Assembly (NCBI GenBank): GCA_910579955.1
Contig: CAJTWE010000003.1
Coordinates: 1 to 64,000 of the forward strand
From: an uncultured Ruminococcus sp.
GTDB lineage: Bacteria; Bacillota; Clostridia; Oscillospirales; Ruminococcaceae
Direction: 5' to 3'
Length of the DNA: 64,000 nt
This document shows positions 51,407 to 59,561 of the stretch, one piece after another. The notes below the pieces were generated by a model. That model was not told the DNA's origin. It made no database searches and saw only the letters and a list, made by a program, of their open reading frames with translations. Position 1 is the stretch's first letter; every line of letters begins with the position of its first letter. Position numbers and translations under genes: made by a program.

Positions 51407-53275
51407 ATGAAGGGATTGAGTGCTATCAGTATTCTTTCAAAAATTGAACCGCTTCTTCTCAAGGTTCAGAAGCCGTCTCAATATATAGGAGGCGAAACAG
51501 GCAGCATTGTTAAGGATCATGATAAGGTCCGTGTAAGCTTTGCATTCTGTTTCCCTGATACATATGAAATAGGTATGTCACACCTTGGCATGAAGATTCT
51601 TTATGGTCTTATAAATCAGCGTGAGGAATTTTGTTGTGAACGTGTTTTTGCCCCTGATACTGATTTTGAAGAACTTATGCGTCAAGAGAATATACCTCTT
51701 TATTCACTAGAAAGTCTTACGCCTGTTGCACAGTTTGATATGGTTGGATTTACTCTCCAGTATGAGCTGGCATATACAAATATTCTTAATATGCTGGAAC
51801 TTGCTGGAATTCCAATATATGCCAGAGACAGAGGAGATTCCCTCAGTCAGATGGTCTTTGCCGGTGGCCCTTGTGTGTGTAATCCTGAGCCTATTGCTGA
51901 TTTCTTTGATTTATTTATTCTCGGTGAGGGTGAAGAAGTAAATCTTGAAGTTATGGATCTATACGCTGAAATGAAAGAAATGGGAGCGTCCCGACAGGAA
52001 TTTCTGCGTAAAGTCTCAGGGATAGAAGGAGTATACGTGCCGTCTCTTTATGATGTTAGTTATAATGAAGACGGTACTATAAAAGCGATAACGCCTATGG
52101 AAAATGTTCCTGCGACAGTAAGAAAACGTATTATAAAAGATTTTGATAAGGTATATTATCCTGAAACATTCGTTGTGCCGTTTACTGAGATAGTACATGA
52201 CAGATCTGTTGTAGAAGTTCTTCGTGGCTGTATAAGAGGATGCCGTTTTTGTCAGGCAGGATTTATCTATAGACCATTTCGTGAGAAAACACCGGATACT
52301 ATATGTCGTCAGGCAGCGGATCTTTGTAAAAATACAGGTTATGAGGAATTGTCTCTTTCATCGCTCAGTACAAGCGACCACAGCGGCATAGACGAAATGC
52401 TTACAAAGCTTCTTGATGTAACAGAAGAAAAACGTGTGAGTATGTCGCTGCCGTCTTTGAGAGTTGATAACTTTTCTGATGCGCTTATGGAGAAGATAAA
52501 GAGAATCCGCAAAAGCGGTCTTACATTTGCGCCAGAAGCAGGTACGCAGAGACTTCGTGATGTAATAAATAAGAATGTTTCTGATGAGGAAATCATGAAT
52601 ACTGCTGAAATAGCTTTTTCTGGTGGATATTTTAATGTAAAGCTTTACTTTATGATGGGACTTCCTACAGAAACAGATGAGGACATAGCAGGTATTGCAG
52701 AAACTGCCGATAGAATAGTAGAATTGTTTTTCCAGAATCCCGACAGACCAAGAGGCAAAATGGTTCAGGTTTCTATAAGCGTTGCTACATTCGTTCCGAA
52801 GCCGTTTACTCCGTTTGAATTTGAACCTCAGGCTACCGAGGAAGAGGTGCGACATAAGCAGGAACATCTTGTGAATTCTATAAACCCCAGAAATGCAAGG
52901 CGAGTAAAGGTAAGCTGGCATGAATTTCGCATAAGTCAGTTGGAGGGCGTACTTGCAAGAGGTGACAGAAGGCTTTCAAGTGTAATTTATGAGGCATGGA
53001 AAAATGGCAGCCGTTTTGACAGCTGGAGCGATAGATTTAAATGGGAATGCTGGGATAAAGCGTTTGAAAAGTGCAAAATAGCGCCTGAATTTTACGCAAG
53101 CCGAAGAAGAGATTATGATGAGATAATGCCTTGGGATCATCTTAATTATATGGTAGACAAGCAATTCCTTATACGTGAGCATAAAAAGGCTATGAAAGCT
53201 GAAACAACTCCTCATTGTCGTGCAAATTGCAGCGGCTGTGGAGTAAATCGTGAGGTTGGGAGGGCTTGCTTTTGA
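51407..53275 (+). CDS. B12-binding-domain radical SAM protein (TIGR03960 type)
   Basis: 622 residues: N-terminal cobalamin-binding-like fold (about 30-190), radical SAM domain with 'GCIRGCRFCQAG' (CxxxCxxC, about 278), and a C-terminal Cys-rich end 'CRANCSGCGVNREVGRACF'. The segments 'PSQYIGGETGS' and 'FCFPDTYEIGMSHLG' are typical of this family, whose reaction is unknown; an RNA-modifying role is often supposed from its neighbours. The DUF2344 partner overlaps its stop. The start at ATG 51407 lacks a strong ribosome site (AAGAGAA), so it is tentative. Confidence 0.88.
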   Translation: MKGLSAISILSKIEPLLLKVQKPSQYIGGETGSIVKDHDKVRVSFAFCFPDTYEIGMSHLGMKILYGLINQREEFCCERVFAPDTDFEELMRQENIPLYSLESLTPVAQFDMVGFTLQYELAYTNILNMLELAGIPIYARDRGDSLSQMVFAGGPCVCNPEPIADFFDLFILGEGEEVNLEVMDLYAEMKEMGASRQEFLRKVSGIEGVYVPSLYDVSYNEDGTIKAITPMENVPATVRKRIIKDFDKVYYPETFVVPFTEIVHDRSVVEVLRGCIRGCRFCQAGFIYRPFREKTPDTICRQAADLCKNTGYEELSLSSLSTSDHSGIDEMLTKLLDVTEEKRVSMSLPSLRVDNFSDALMEKIKRIRKSGLTFAPEAGTQRLRDVINKNVSDEEIMNTAEIAFSGGYFNVKLYFMMGLPTETDEDIAGIAETADRIVELFFQNPDRPRGKMVQVSISVATFVPKPFTPFEFEPQATEEEVRHKQEHLVNSINPRNARRVKVSWHEFRISQLEGVLARGDRRLSSVIYEAWKNGSRFDSWSDRFKWECWDKAFEKCKIAPEFYASRRRDYDEIMPWDHLNYMVDKQFLIREHKKAMKAETTPHCRANCSGCGVNREVGRACF

Positions 53276-53928
53276 AAACGACAGTAAGAATGAAATTTAC
53301 TAAAAAAGGACGTGCCAAATACATTTCTCACCTCGATCTCATGCGTTGTTTTCAGAGATGTATAAGACGTGCAGAGCTGCCAATAGCTTATTCAGAGGGC
53401 TTCCATCCACATATGCAGATAGTTTTTGCGGCTGCATTGTCATTGGGATTTGAAAGTGATTATGAAGTAATTGAGCTTGGACTCAGTGAGCAGCTTCCTT
53501 TTGAAGAAGTGAAATCACGCATGCAGGCTGTTTTGCCGGAGGGCATAGATATAAGCGAATGCTATGCGCCAAAGCATAAAATGGGTCAAATAGCTTACGC
53601 TGAATATGAAATCGTATTGGGATGCAGTGATCCAGACAAGCTTCTTGTGCAGTGGAGAGAATTTATCAATCAAGAAAAAATCATTGTTGAGAAAAAAACA
53701 AAGAGAGGCTTTCGTGAGATTGATCTGAAAGAGTTTACAGAATGCTTATCTGAAAGAATATTTGATAATGAACTTGTACTAGATCTAAGACTTCCGGCAG
53801 GCAGTACAGTTAATGTAAATCCTTCACTTTTAATAGATGAATTTGGAAAAAACGAGGCAATTTCCTTTGATTATCCGAAATATTGCCGCAAAAAGCTTCT
53901 TTGTACGGAAAAAACTGAATTTTTTTAA
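53272..53928 (+). CDS. TIGR03936/DUF2344 protein, radical-SAM partner
   Basis: 218 residues. 'MKFTKKGRAKYISHLDLMRCFQRCIRRAELPIAYSEGF' is the family N-terminus and 'HPHMQIVFAAALSLGFESDYE' follows. In many Firmicutes it is fused to, or directly follows, the TIGR03960 radical SAM protein; its function is unknown. Start: GGGAGGG lies 7 nt before the TTG at 53272, which overlaps the upstream TGA; the ATG 7 codons later is an alternative. Confidence 0.87.
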   Translation: MKTTVRMKFTKKGRAKYISHLDLMRCFQRCIRRAELPIAYSEGFHPHMQIVFAAALSLGFESDYEVIELGLSEQLPFEEVKSRMQAVLPEGIDISECYAPKHKMGQIAYAEYEIVLGCSDPDKLLVQWREFINQEKIIVEKKTKRGFREIDLKEFTECLSERIFDNELVLDLRLPAGSTVNVNPSLLIDEFGKNEAISFDYPKYCRKKLLCTEKTEFF

Positions 53929-53936
53929 AAAAACAC

Positions 53937-53965
53937 TTGCAATTTTTTTGGATATGTGTTATTAT
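53937..53965 (+). promoter_or_regulatory. Promoter of rplS
   Basis: TTGCAA (53937-53942), 17-nt spacer, TATTAT (53960-53965); an overlapping TATAAT lies 3 nt further. The leader is about 160 nt. Confidence 0.6.
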
Positions 53966-53971
53966 AATAGA

Positions 53972-54132
53972 GCATTTAAAATCCGCCGGATGTAGTGATA
54001 TTCGGTGAGTGTAATGCCATAAACGACATTAAATCAGACAATCCGCTGACGGACAGCCTTGTGATTTGGCTGCAAGCAGGAATTTGACCGCCTGTACGTG
54101 AATGAAGGTCTGAAAATCAGGAGGAAAGAAAA
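53972..54132 (+). promoter_or_regulatory. Structured rplS leader (possible ribosomal-protein leader)
   Basis: About 160 nt of non-coding leader before rplS. It has small hairpins TCCG-CTGA-CGGA (54042-54053) and CAGCC-N9-GGCTG (54054-54072), and many GGA/GTGA elements. An L19 leader RNA is known upstream of rplS in other Firmicutes; whether this is a member needs a covariance search. No terminator is seen before the gene. Confidence 0.5.
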
Positions 54133-54477
54133 ATGGATGCATTAAAAACAATCAGCGAGTCAAGTATGAAGCAGGAAGCACCGGTTATCTGCGTAGGTGA
54201 TACAGTAAAGGTTCACGTACGTATCAAGGAAGGCGACAAGAGCCGTATTCAGGTATTTGAAGGCACAGTTATCGCTAAGAAGCACGGTGGCATCAGCGAA
54301 ACATTTACAGTTCGCCGTCTTTCTCATGGTTGTGGTGTAGAGCGTGTATTCCCTCTCCACTCTCCAGTTGTTGAGAAGGTTGACATTATCCGTAAGGGTA
54401 AGGTTCGCAGAGCTAAGCTGTATTACCTGCGTGACCGTGTAGGTAAGGCTGCAAAGGTTAAGGAACAGATTCGCTAA
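54133..54477 (+). CDS. rplS: 50S ribosomal protein L19
   Basis: 114 residues, the standard length. 'GDTVKVHVRIKEGDKSRIQVFEGTVIAKKHGG' and 'FTVRRLSHGCGVERVFPLHSPVVEKVDIIRKGKVRRAKLYYLRDRVGKAAK' are diagnostic. It lies at the 30S-50S interface. AGGAGGAAAG precedes the ATG. Codon choice (CGT, GGT, AAG) is that of a highly expressed gene. trmD and rimM, its usual upstream partners, are absent; downstream order (lepB-rbgA-rnhB) is conserved. Confidence 0.98.
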   Translation: MDALKTISESSMKQEAPVICVGDTVKVHVRIKEGDKSRIQVFEGTVIAKKHGGISETFTVRRLSHGCGVERVFPLHSPVVEKVDIIRKGKVRRAKLYYLRDRVGKAAKVKEQIR

Positions 54478-54542
54478 TTGCGAGAGGTCAGGCGGAGGCG
54501 TGGCGGAATGTCAGCGCTTCCGATTTACCTGGCATCAAGAGT

Positions 54543-54570
54543 AAAAGGGGGACATTATGTCCTTTTTTTA
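54543..54570 (+). terminator. Terminator after rplS
   Basis: GGACA-TTA-TGTCC core extended by G-T and A-T pairs (AAAAGGGGGACA / TGTCCTTTTTTT). 54478-54542 before it looks structured (GC-rich GGCGG repeats) but matches no tRNA. Confidence 0.75.
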
Positions 54571-54644
54571 TTATGTAGTTGAAATTATATAAGATTTATA
54601 TAATTAAAAATATTTCCGCAGAGTGCATTTGAAAAGAGGACGGT

Positions 54645-55271
54645 ATGGAAAAAGAAAATAATGCAGTACAGTCAAAGGAAGATAAGAAGAAGGGGTCGTT
54701 TTTAGGCGATCTTCTGGATATATTGGAAGCGGTATTTATATCCGTTTTTGCTGTTATCCTGTTCTTTGCATATGTAGCACGTCCGGTTACTGTTGAGGGA
54801 CGCTCTATGGAATCAACGCTTCACAATCAAGACAGATTATTTATGTCTAATTTCTTTTATACGCCTGAGCGAGGCGATATAGTTGTAGTTGACAACAGTG
54901 TTTCATGGACATATGATGCAAAGGGCAATTTACAGGCAGGAAATGGAATCGCAGAAGATAAGAAGCTTATAAAGCGTGTAATTGCTATGGGCGGCGATGA
55001 ACTCGACATTAACTTTACTACAGGTGAGGTTATTGTAAATGGTGAAGTACTGAAGGAAGATTACATCAAAAACGCTACAACTACAAACAATGGTTCATTT
55101 GCGTATCCTGTGCGCATTCCTGAAGGCTATGTGTTTGTAATGGGTGATAATCGCCAGAATTCTACTGACAGCCGTGCAAGTGCAGTTGGCTTTGTGTCAG
55201 AAGATCAGATTCTCGGCAAGGCACTGTTCCGTTTTGCTCCGGTGTCAGATTTTGGTGGAATTTATGACTAA
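54645..55271 (+). CDS. lepB: Signal peptidase I
   Basis: 208 residues: Lys-rich cytoplasmic N-terminus, one transmembrane helix (about 24-46) and an S26 catalytic domain. The Ser/Lys dyad is S54 ('EGRSMESTL') and K110 ('KKLIKRVIAMGGD'); box D/E 'VMGDNRQNSTDSR' is intact. It removes signal peptides from secreted proteins such as the dockerin enzymes in this window. It starts about 75 nt after the rplS terminator; rbgA follows 29 nt later. Confidence 0.96.
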   Translation: MEKENNAVQSKEDKKKGSFLGDLLDILEAVFISVFAVILFFAYVARPVTVEGRSMESTLHNQDRLFMSNFFYTPERGDIVVVDNSVSWTYDAKGNLQAGNGIAEDKKLIKRVIAMGGDELDINFTTGEVIVNGEVLKEDYIKNATTTNNGSFAYPVRIPEGYVFVMGDNRQNSTDSRASAVGFVSEDQILGKALFRFAPVSDFGGIYD

Positions 55272-55300
55272 ACCTTCCCGTATATGAAAGGAGGGATATT

Positions 55301-56182
55301 ATGTCTGAACTGACAATACGTAATATACAATGGTTTCCCGGTCATATGACAAAAACACGCCGTATGATCGGCGCTAATATATCTCTGGTAGATGCTGTGG
55401 TTGAAATACTTGACGCACGTATTCCTATGAGTAGCCGCAACCCTGATATGAACGGCATGATCGGAAATAAACCGAGATTGTTTATTTTAAATAAAGCAGA
55501 TATGGCTGATCCTAAAATTACGGATAATTGGATATCTTATTTTAGAAAACAGGGTATTGCTGCTATTTCTATGGATTGCAAAAGCGGCAGAGGCGTTAAG
55601 AACTTTACAGGTGCAGTAGAACAGCTTCTTGCACCTCTTCTTGAAAAAAGAAAAAATGCCGGAATGATCGGTACACCTATAAGGCTTATGATAGTTGGTA
55701 TACCAAATGTAGGAAAATCCTCTTTTATAAATCGTATGGCACAGTCAAAGCGTGCCAAGGTTGAGGATAGACCGGGTGTCACACGTACGAAGCAGTGGGT
55801 AAAAATTGGCAGCAATATGGAGCTTCTTGATATGCCCGGTGTACTGTGGCCAAAGTTTGATGATCAGGAAATAGCTAAGAGACTTGCTTTTACAGGTGCT
55901 ATCAATGATGATGTTGTGGATATAGAAACTCTCGCTATGCTGCTTCTTGAATATCTGGCTAAGCATTATCCTGATACTCTGACTGCAAGATATAAAATGA
56001 CAGAGTTTACAGAAATGGGCGGCATAGAGCTGCTTGAAACAATGGGCAGAAAAAGAGGAATGCTTATTTCCGGTGGCGAGGTAAATACCGAAAGAGCCGC
56101 CATTACTCTTATAGATGAATACCGTAGTGGAAAGCTTGGCAGAATGACTCTGGAATCACCGGAGGATATGAATAATGACTAA
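55301..56182 (+). CDS. rbgA: Ribosome biogenesis GTPase RbgA (YlqF)
   Basis: 293 residues. Circularly permuted GTPase: 'IQWFPGHMTKTRRMI' N-terminus, G4 'LNKADMADP', G1 'GIPNVGKSS', G2 'RPGVTRTKQW', G3 'DMPGVLWPKF', and a C-terminal ANTAR-like helical domain. It assists late 50S assembly. AAAGGAGGG lies before the ATG. It overlaps rnhB by 8 nt, the same rplS-rbgA-rnhB cluster as B. subtilis with lepB inserted. Confidence 0.96.
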   Translation: MSELTIRNIQWFPGHMTKTRRMIGANISLVDAVVEILDARIPMSSRNPDMNGMIGNKPRLFILNKADMADPKITDNWISYFRKQGIAAISMDCKSGRGVKNFTGAVEQLLAPLLEKRKNAGMIGTPIRLMIVGIPNVGKSSFINRMAQSKRAKVEDRPGVTRTKQWVKIGSNMELLDMPGVLWPKFDDQEIAKRLAFTGAINDDVVDIETLAMLLLEYLAKHYPDTLTARYKMTEFTEMGGIELLETMGRKRGMLISGGEVNTERAAITLIDEYRSGKLGRMTLESPEDMNND

Positions 56183-56804
56183 AGAAACAGCTTCTAAAAA
56201 AAGTACAGCTGATCTGTATGAATTTGATGCCGAAAAGAGAAATGTATATCCCATTCTCTGCGGTGTCGATGAAGCCGGACGAGGCCCGCTTGCCGGTGAT
56301 GTTTATGCGGCAGCAGTTGTGCTTGACCCGGATTGTCTCATAGAGGGGATAAACGACAGCAAAAAGCTTACAGAGAAAAAAAGGGAACTGCTTTTTGAGG
56401 AAATATGCGAAAAGGCAGAAGCCTACTGTATAGCAACAGCAACTGTTGATGAAATTAAGAAGCTTAATATTCTCGGGGCTACAATGCTTGCTATGAGACG
56501 TGCAGTGGAGGGACTTGAAAAAACACCTTCTTATGTTCTTGTAGACGGCAACAGAATGCCTGAGCTTTCTGTTCCTGCTGAAACTGTTATAAAGGGTGAT
56601 GCTAATTCTGCAAGTATAGCAGCTGCATCTATCCTTGCTAAGGTCGCAAGAGACAGAAAACTCCGAGAACTCGATGAGCTATATCCTGAATATGGCTTTT
56701 CAAAGCATAAGGGCTACGGTACAAAGGGTCATTATGAGGCTATACTTAAATATGGACCAAGTCCTGTGCATAGAATGTCTTTTTTAAAGAAATTGTATAA
56801 GTAA
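56175..56804 (+). CDS. rnhB: Ribonuclease HII
   Basis: 209 residues. 'CGVDEAGRGPLAGDVYAAAV' carries the first Asp/Glu pair, 'NDSKKLTEKKRE' the next block, 'VLVDGN' and 'KGDANSASIAAASILAKVARD' the remaining acidic residues. It cleaves RNA of RNA-DNA hybrids and single ribonucleotides in DNA. Translationally coupled to rbgA (8-nt overlap) and to the YraN gene (TAATG, 1-nt overlap). Confidence 0.97.
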   Translation: MTKETASKKSTADLYEFDAEKRNVYPILCGVDEAGRGPLAGDVYAAAVVLDPDCLIEGINDSKKLTEKKRELLFEEICEKAEAYCIATATVDEIKKLNILGATMLAMRRAVEGLEKTPSYVLVDGNRMPELSVPAETVIKGDANSASIAAASILAKVARDRKLRELDELYPEYGFSKHKGYGTKGHYEAILKYGPSPVHRMSFLKKLYK

Positions 56805-57178
56805 TGGGAAAATATCAAAATATTAAAGGCGATATAGGAGAGAGGGCTGTTTTGGAATTACTGATTCAAAATGGAGCAGTTTTACTTTCAAAAAATTATC
56901 GTGTGCAAGGCGGTGAGATTGATCTTATTGTTGCGCATGATGATAAAATTCGCTTTGTAGAGGTAAAAACCAGAAAAAGCAAAAATCTGGATTTAGGGCT
57001 GGAGTCAGTGGATAAGCGCAAGCAAAAGCTTATTATACGTACTGCTGATATATTCTGTTCAGAACACGTTATTGATTTGCAGCCAAGCTTTGATGTGGCT
57101 CTGGTGTGCATGGATAAAGACTGTGTACAGGATATAACCTATCTGGAAAATGCTTTTGGTTTGTCTAGCGGCAATTAA
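56804..57178 (+). CDS. YraN-family (UPF0102) nuclease-like protein
   Basis: 124 residues. 'KGDIGERAVLELLIQNGAVLLSKNYR', 'GGEIDLIVAHDDKIRFVEVKTR' show the PD-(D/E)xK-like EID...EVK motif of the family. Its physiological role is not settled; nuclease or Holliday-junction-related activity is proposed. It overlaps rnhB, its usual partner. Confidence 0.92.
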   Translation: MGKYQNIKGDIGERAVLELLIQNGAVLLSKNYRVQGGEIDLIVAHDDKIRFVEVKTRKSKNLDLGLESVDKRKQKLIIRTADIFCSEHVIDLQPSFDVALVCMDKDCVQDITYLENAFGLSSGN

Positions 57179-57218
57179 TTATTTTAAATATAAATGCAAA
57201 TTAAAAAGGGTGGTAATT

Positions 57219-58715
57219 ATGTATTATAAAAGTACAAGAGACAGCGGCCTGCGCATAGAAAGTGCAGCTGCCATTTCAAGAGGTATTTCTGAAGAGGGCG
57301 GTTTGTTCGTACCAGAGTCCATTCCAAGTATAACAATGGATGAGCTTAAAAAGCTTGCTGATATGACTTATGCACAGAGAGCAGCTGCGGTTTTTGCAAA
57401 GTATCTCACGGATTTTACAGAAGCAGAGCTTGTTTACTGTACAGAGAATGCTTATTCCGAAAAGAATTTTGAAACAGCTAACATTGCAGAGATAGCACAT
57501 CTTTTCGATGGAACATATATGCTTGAGCTTTGGCATGGCCCTACATGTGCGTTCAAGGATATGGCTCTCCAGATCCTTCCCTATTTTCTTACTACATCTG
57601 TCAAGAAGCTGAATCTTGATTGTAAGATCGTTATTCTTGTTGCTACATCGGGCGATACAGGCAAGGCTGCGCTTGAGGGCTTTAAAGACGTTCCTGGTAC
57701 ACAGATCATGGTATTCTATCCAGAAGAAGGCGTAAGCGATATGCAGAAGCGCCAGATGGTTACTCAGGAGGGCGAAAATGTTACAGTTTGCGCTGTTAAG
57801 GGTAACTTTGATGACTGCCAGAGCGGTGTTAAGACTATTTTTACTGATAGTAATGTGATTGGTACATTGGAAAATGGCGGAATGCGTTTTTCCAGTGCAA
57901 ATTCTATAAACTGGGGCAGACTTGTTCCACAGGTAGTATACTACGTTTCTTCATATGTAACCATGGCTTCTCAGGGTGAGATCGAATGGGGCGAGAAGAT
58001 CAATATAGTTGTTCCTACAGGTAACTTCGGCAACATTCTTGCTGCTTATTATGCAAAGCAGATGGGTGTGCCAATTGCTAAGCTTATTTGTGCGTCTAAT
58101 GTAAACAAGGTTCTCACAGACTTTATCCGTACAGGTGTTTATGACAGAAATCGTGATTTCTATGCAACCTGTTCACCATCTATGGACATTCTTATTTCCA
58201 GCAATCTCGAAAGACTTCTTTATCTGCTTTCTGGTGAAAACGATGCATTGATCCGTCAGTGGTTCGGTCAGCTTGCAAGTGAAGGTAAGTATGAAGTTTC
58301 TGATGATATCAAGGCTTCTATGAAGGAACTGTTCTACGGTGGCTATTGTGATGATGCTGCTACAAAGGAAACTATCGGTAAGATTTATAAGAAATATGGC
58401 TATACTTGTGATACTCATACAGCAGTTGCAGTTAAGGTTTATGAGGATTACAAGGCTGAAACAGGCGATACAACAAAGACTCTTATCGCTTCTACAGCAA
58501 GCCCATATAAATTTAGCGGAAGTGTACTGTCTGCACTTGACAGCAGCCGTGTTACAGATGATGAATATGCAATGGTTGACATCCTTTCTGAAATGTCAAA
58601 TATACCTGTACCGTCTGCTCTTGCTGAACTCAAAACAAAAGAACGCAGATTCAGCGGAAGCATTGATAAGAACGATATGAAGGAATTCGTTCTTTCTGAG
58701 CTTGGTCTTGCATAA
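57219..58715 (+). CDS. thrC: Threonine synthase
   Basis: 498 residues from the ATG at 57219 (AGGGTGG upstream; the open frame to 57150 overlaps yraN and has no ribosome site). 'MYYKSTRD' start, PLP lysine K113 in 'GPTCAFKDMALQ', 'LVATSGDTGKAALEGF' phosphate loop. Converts O-phosphohomoserine to threonine. It is of the long class (about 500 aa) as in Clostridia. The metallophosphoesterase gene follows after 3 nt. Confidence 0.96.
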   Translation: MYYKSTRDSGLRIESAAAISRGISEEGGLFVPESIPSITMDELKKLADMTYAQRAAAVFAKYLTDFTEAELVYCTENAYSEKNFETANIAEIAHLFDGTYMLELWHGPTCAFKDMALQILPYFLTTSVKKLNLDCKIVILVATSGDTGKAALEGFKDVPGTQIMVFYPEEGVSDMQKRQMVTQEGENVTVCAVKGNFDDCQSGVKTIFTDSNVIGTLENGGMRFSSANSINWGRLVPQVVYYVSSYVTMASQGEIEWGEKINIVVPTGNFGNILAAYYAKQMGVPIAKLICASNVNKVLTDFIRTGVYDRNRDFYATCSPSMDILISSNLERLLYLLSGENDALIRQWFGQLASEGKYEVSDDIKASMKELFYGGYCDDAATKETIGKIYKKYGYTCDTHTAVAVKVYEDYKAETGDTTKTLIASTASPYKFSGSVLSALDSSRVTDDEYAMVDILSEMSNIPVPSALAELKTKERRFSGSIDKNDMKEFVLSELGLA

Positions 58716-58718
58716 TAT

Positions 58719-59408
58719 ATGAGTTTATTTGTCATCGGAGATCTGCATTTGTCTTTTGGTGTTCCGAGCAAACCTATGGATATTTTTGGTGGATGGAAAA
58801 ATTATCAGCAGCTTTTGGAAGAAAACTGGCTCGATAGTGTTAAAGCCGATGATACAATAGTGCTTGCAGGAGATCTGTCATGGGGAATGAACCTCGAACA
58901 GTCTGATGCAGACTTCGCTTTTATAGACAAACTGCCCGGAAGAAAGATTATTCTAAAAGGCAATCATGATTATTGGTGGAATTCTCTTAAAAAAATGGAG
59001 AGCTTCTTTGAAAAAAACGATTACAAAAGCCTGCATATTCTCCATAACAATCATTATGCTTATGGTGAATATGGTATTTGCGGTACAAGGGGCTGGGTCA
59101 ATATGCCCGGTGAATCTGCGGATGCTAAGGTTTTGGCAAGAGAAGTTCAGAGACTTGAGGTTTCTATTCAGTCTGCGGTGAACGCAGGACTTCTCCCTGT
59201 TGTTTTTCTTCATTATCCGCCTATTTACGGAAATTCGTATAATTATGACATATTAGAAGTGCTTTATAAATATAAGGTGAAAAACTGCTATTATGGTCAT
59301 GTTCACGGAAAAGGTCACATTCACGCATTTCAGGGTGTATATGAAGAGACAAAAATGGAAATGATAAGTAGTGATTATTTACATTTTATTCCGTATAAAA
59401 TTATGTGA
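58719..59408 (+). CDS. Calcineurin-like metallophosphoesterase
   Basis: 229 residues. Metal-site motifs in order: 'GDLHLSF' (residues 7-13), 'GDLSWG', 'GNHDYWW', 'LHYPP' and 'GHVHG'. It is cytoplasmic with no signal. Substrate unknown; members of this size are phosphohydrolases of nucleotides or small phosphoesters. It is 3 nt after thrC, hence cotranscribed, though no functional tie is evident. Confidence 0.88.
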   Translation: MSLFVIGDLHLSFGVPSKPMDIFGGWKNYQQLLEENWLDSVKADDTIVLAGDLSWGMNLEQSDADFAFIDKLPGRKIILKGNHDYWWNSLKKMESFFEKNDYKSLHILHNNHYAYGEYGICGTRGWVNMPGESADAKVLAREVQRLEVSIQSAVNAGLLPVVFLHYPPIYGNSYNYDILEVLYKYKVKNCYYGHVHGKGHIHAFQGVYEETKMEMISSDYLHFIPYKIM

Positions 59409-59442
59409 TTTTGTGCTAAAGGTAGAAGTGTAAAAATCCACT

Positions 59443-59471
59443 GGTCAAATTATTTAAGGTATGGTATAATA
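59443..59471 (+). promoter_or_regulatory. Extended -10 promoter of tig
   Basis: -10 TATAAT (59466-59471) preceded by TATGG (extended -10); weak -35 TGGTCA (59443-59448) at 17-nt spacing. About 90 nt leader. Confidence 0.65.
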
Positions 59472-59561
59472 ATAAAGCGTGTATTGAAGAGTTCTTTTGC
59501 ATAGGTGTAATGCCTGCAAAGTTCATGCTTACAATAGATTTAAATTATGGAGGAAATCAAA

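Noticed and set aside
54478..54542. Possible tRNA or small RNA after rplS (GGCGGAGGCGTGGCGGAA stretch)
   Set aside because: No cloverleaf, anticodon arm or T-arm motif can be drawn; only short GC-rich pairings.
57150..57218. N-terminal extension of thrC
   Set aside because: It overlaps the yraN coding end and has no ribosome site; ATG 57219 has AGGGTGG and the family N-terminus.
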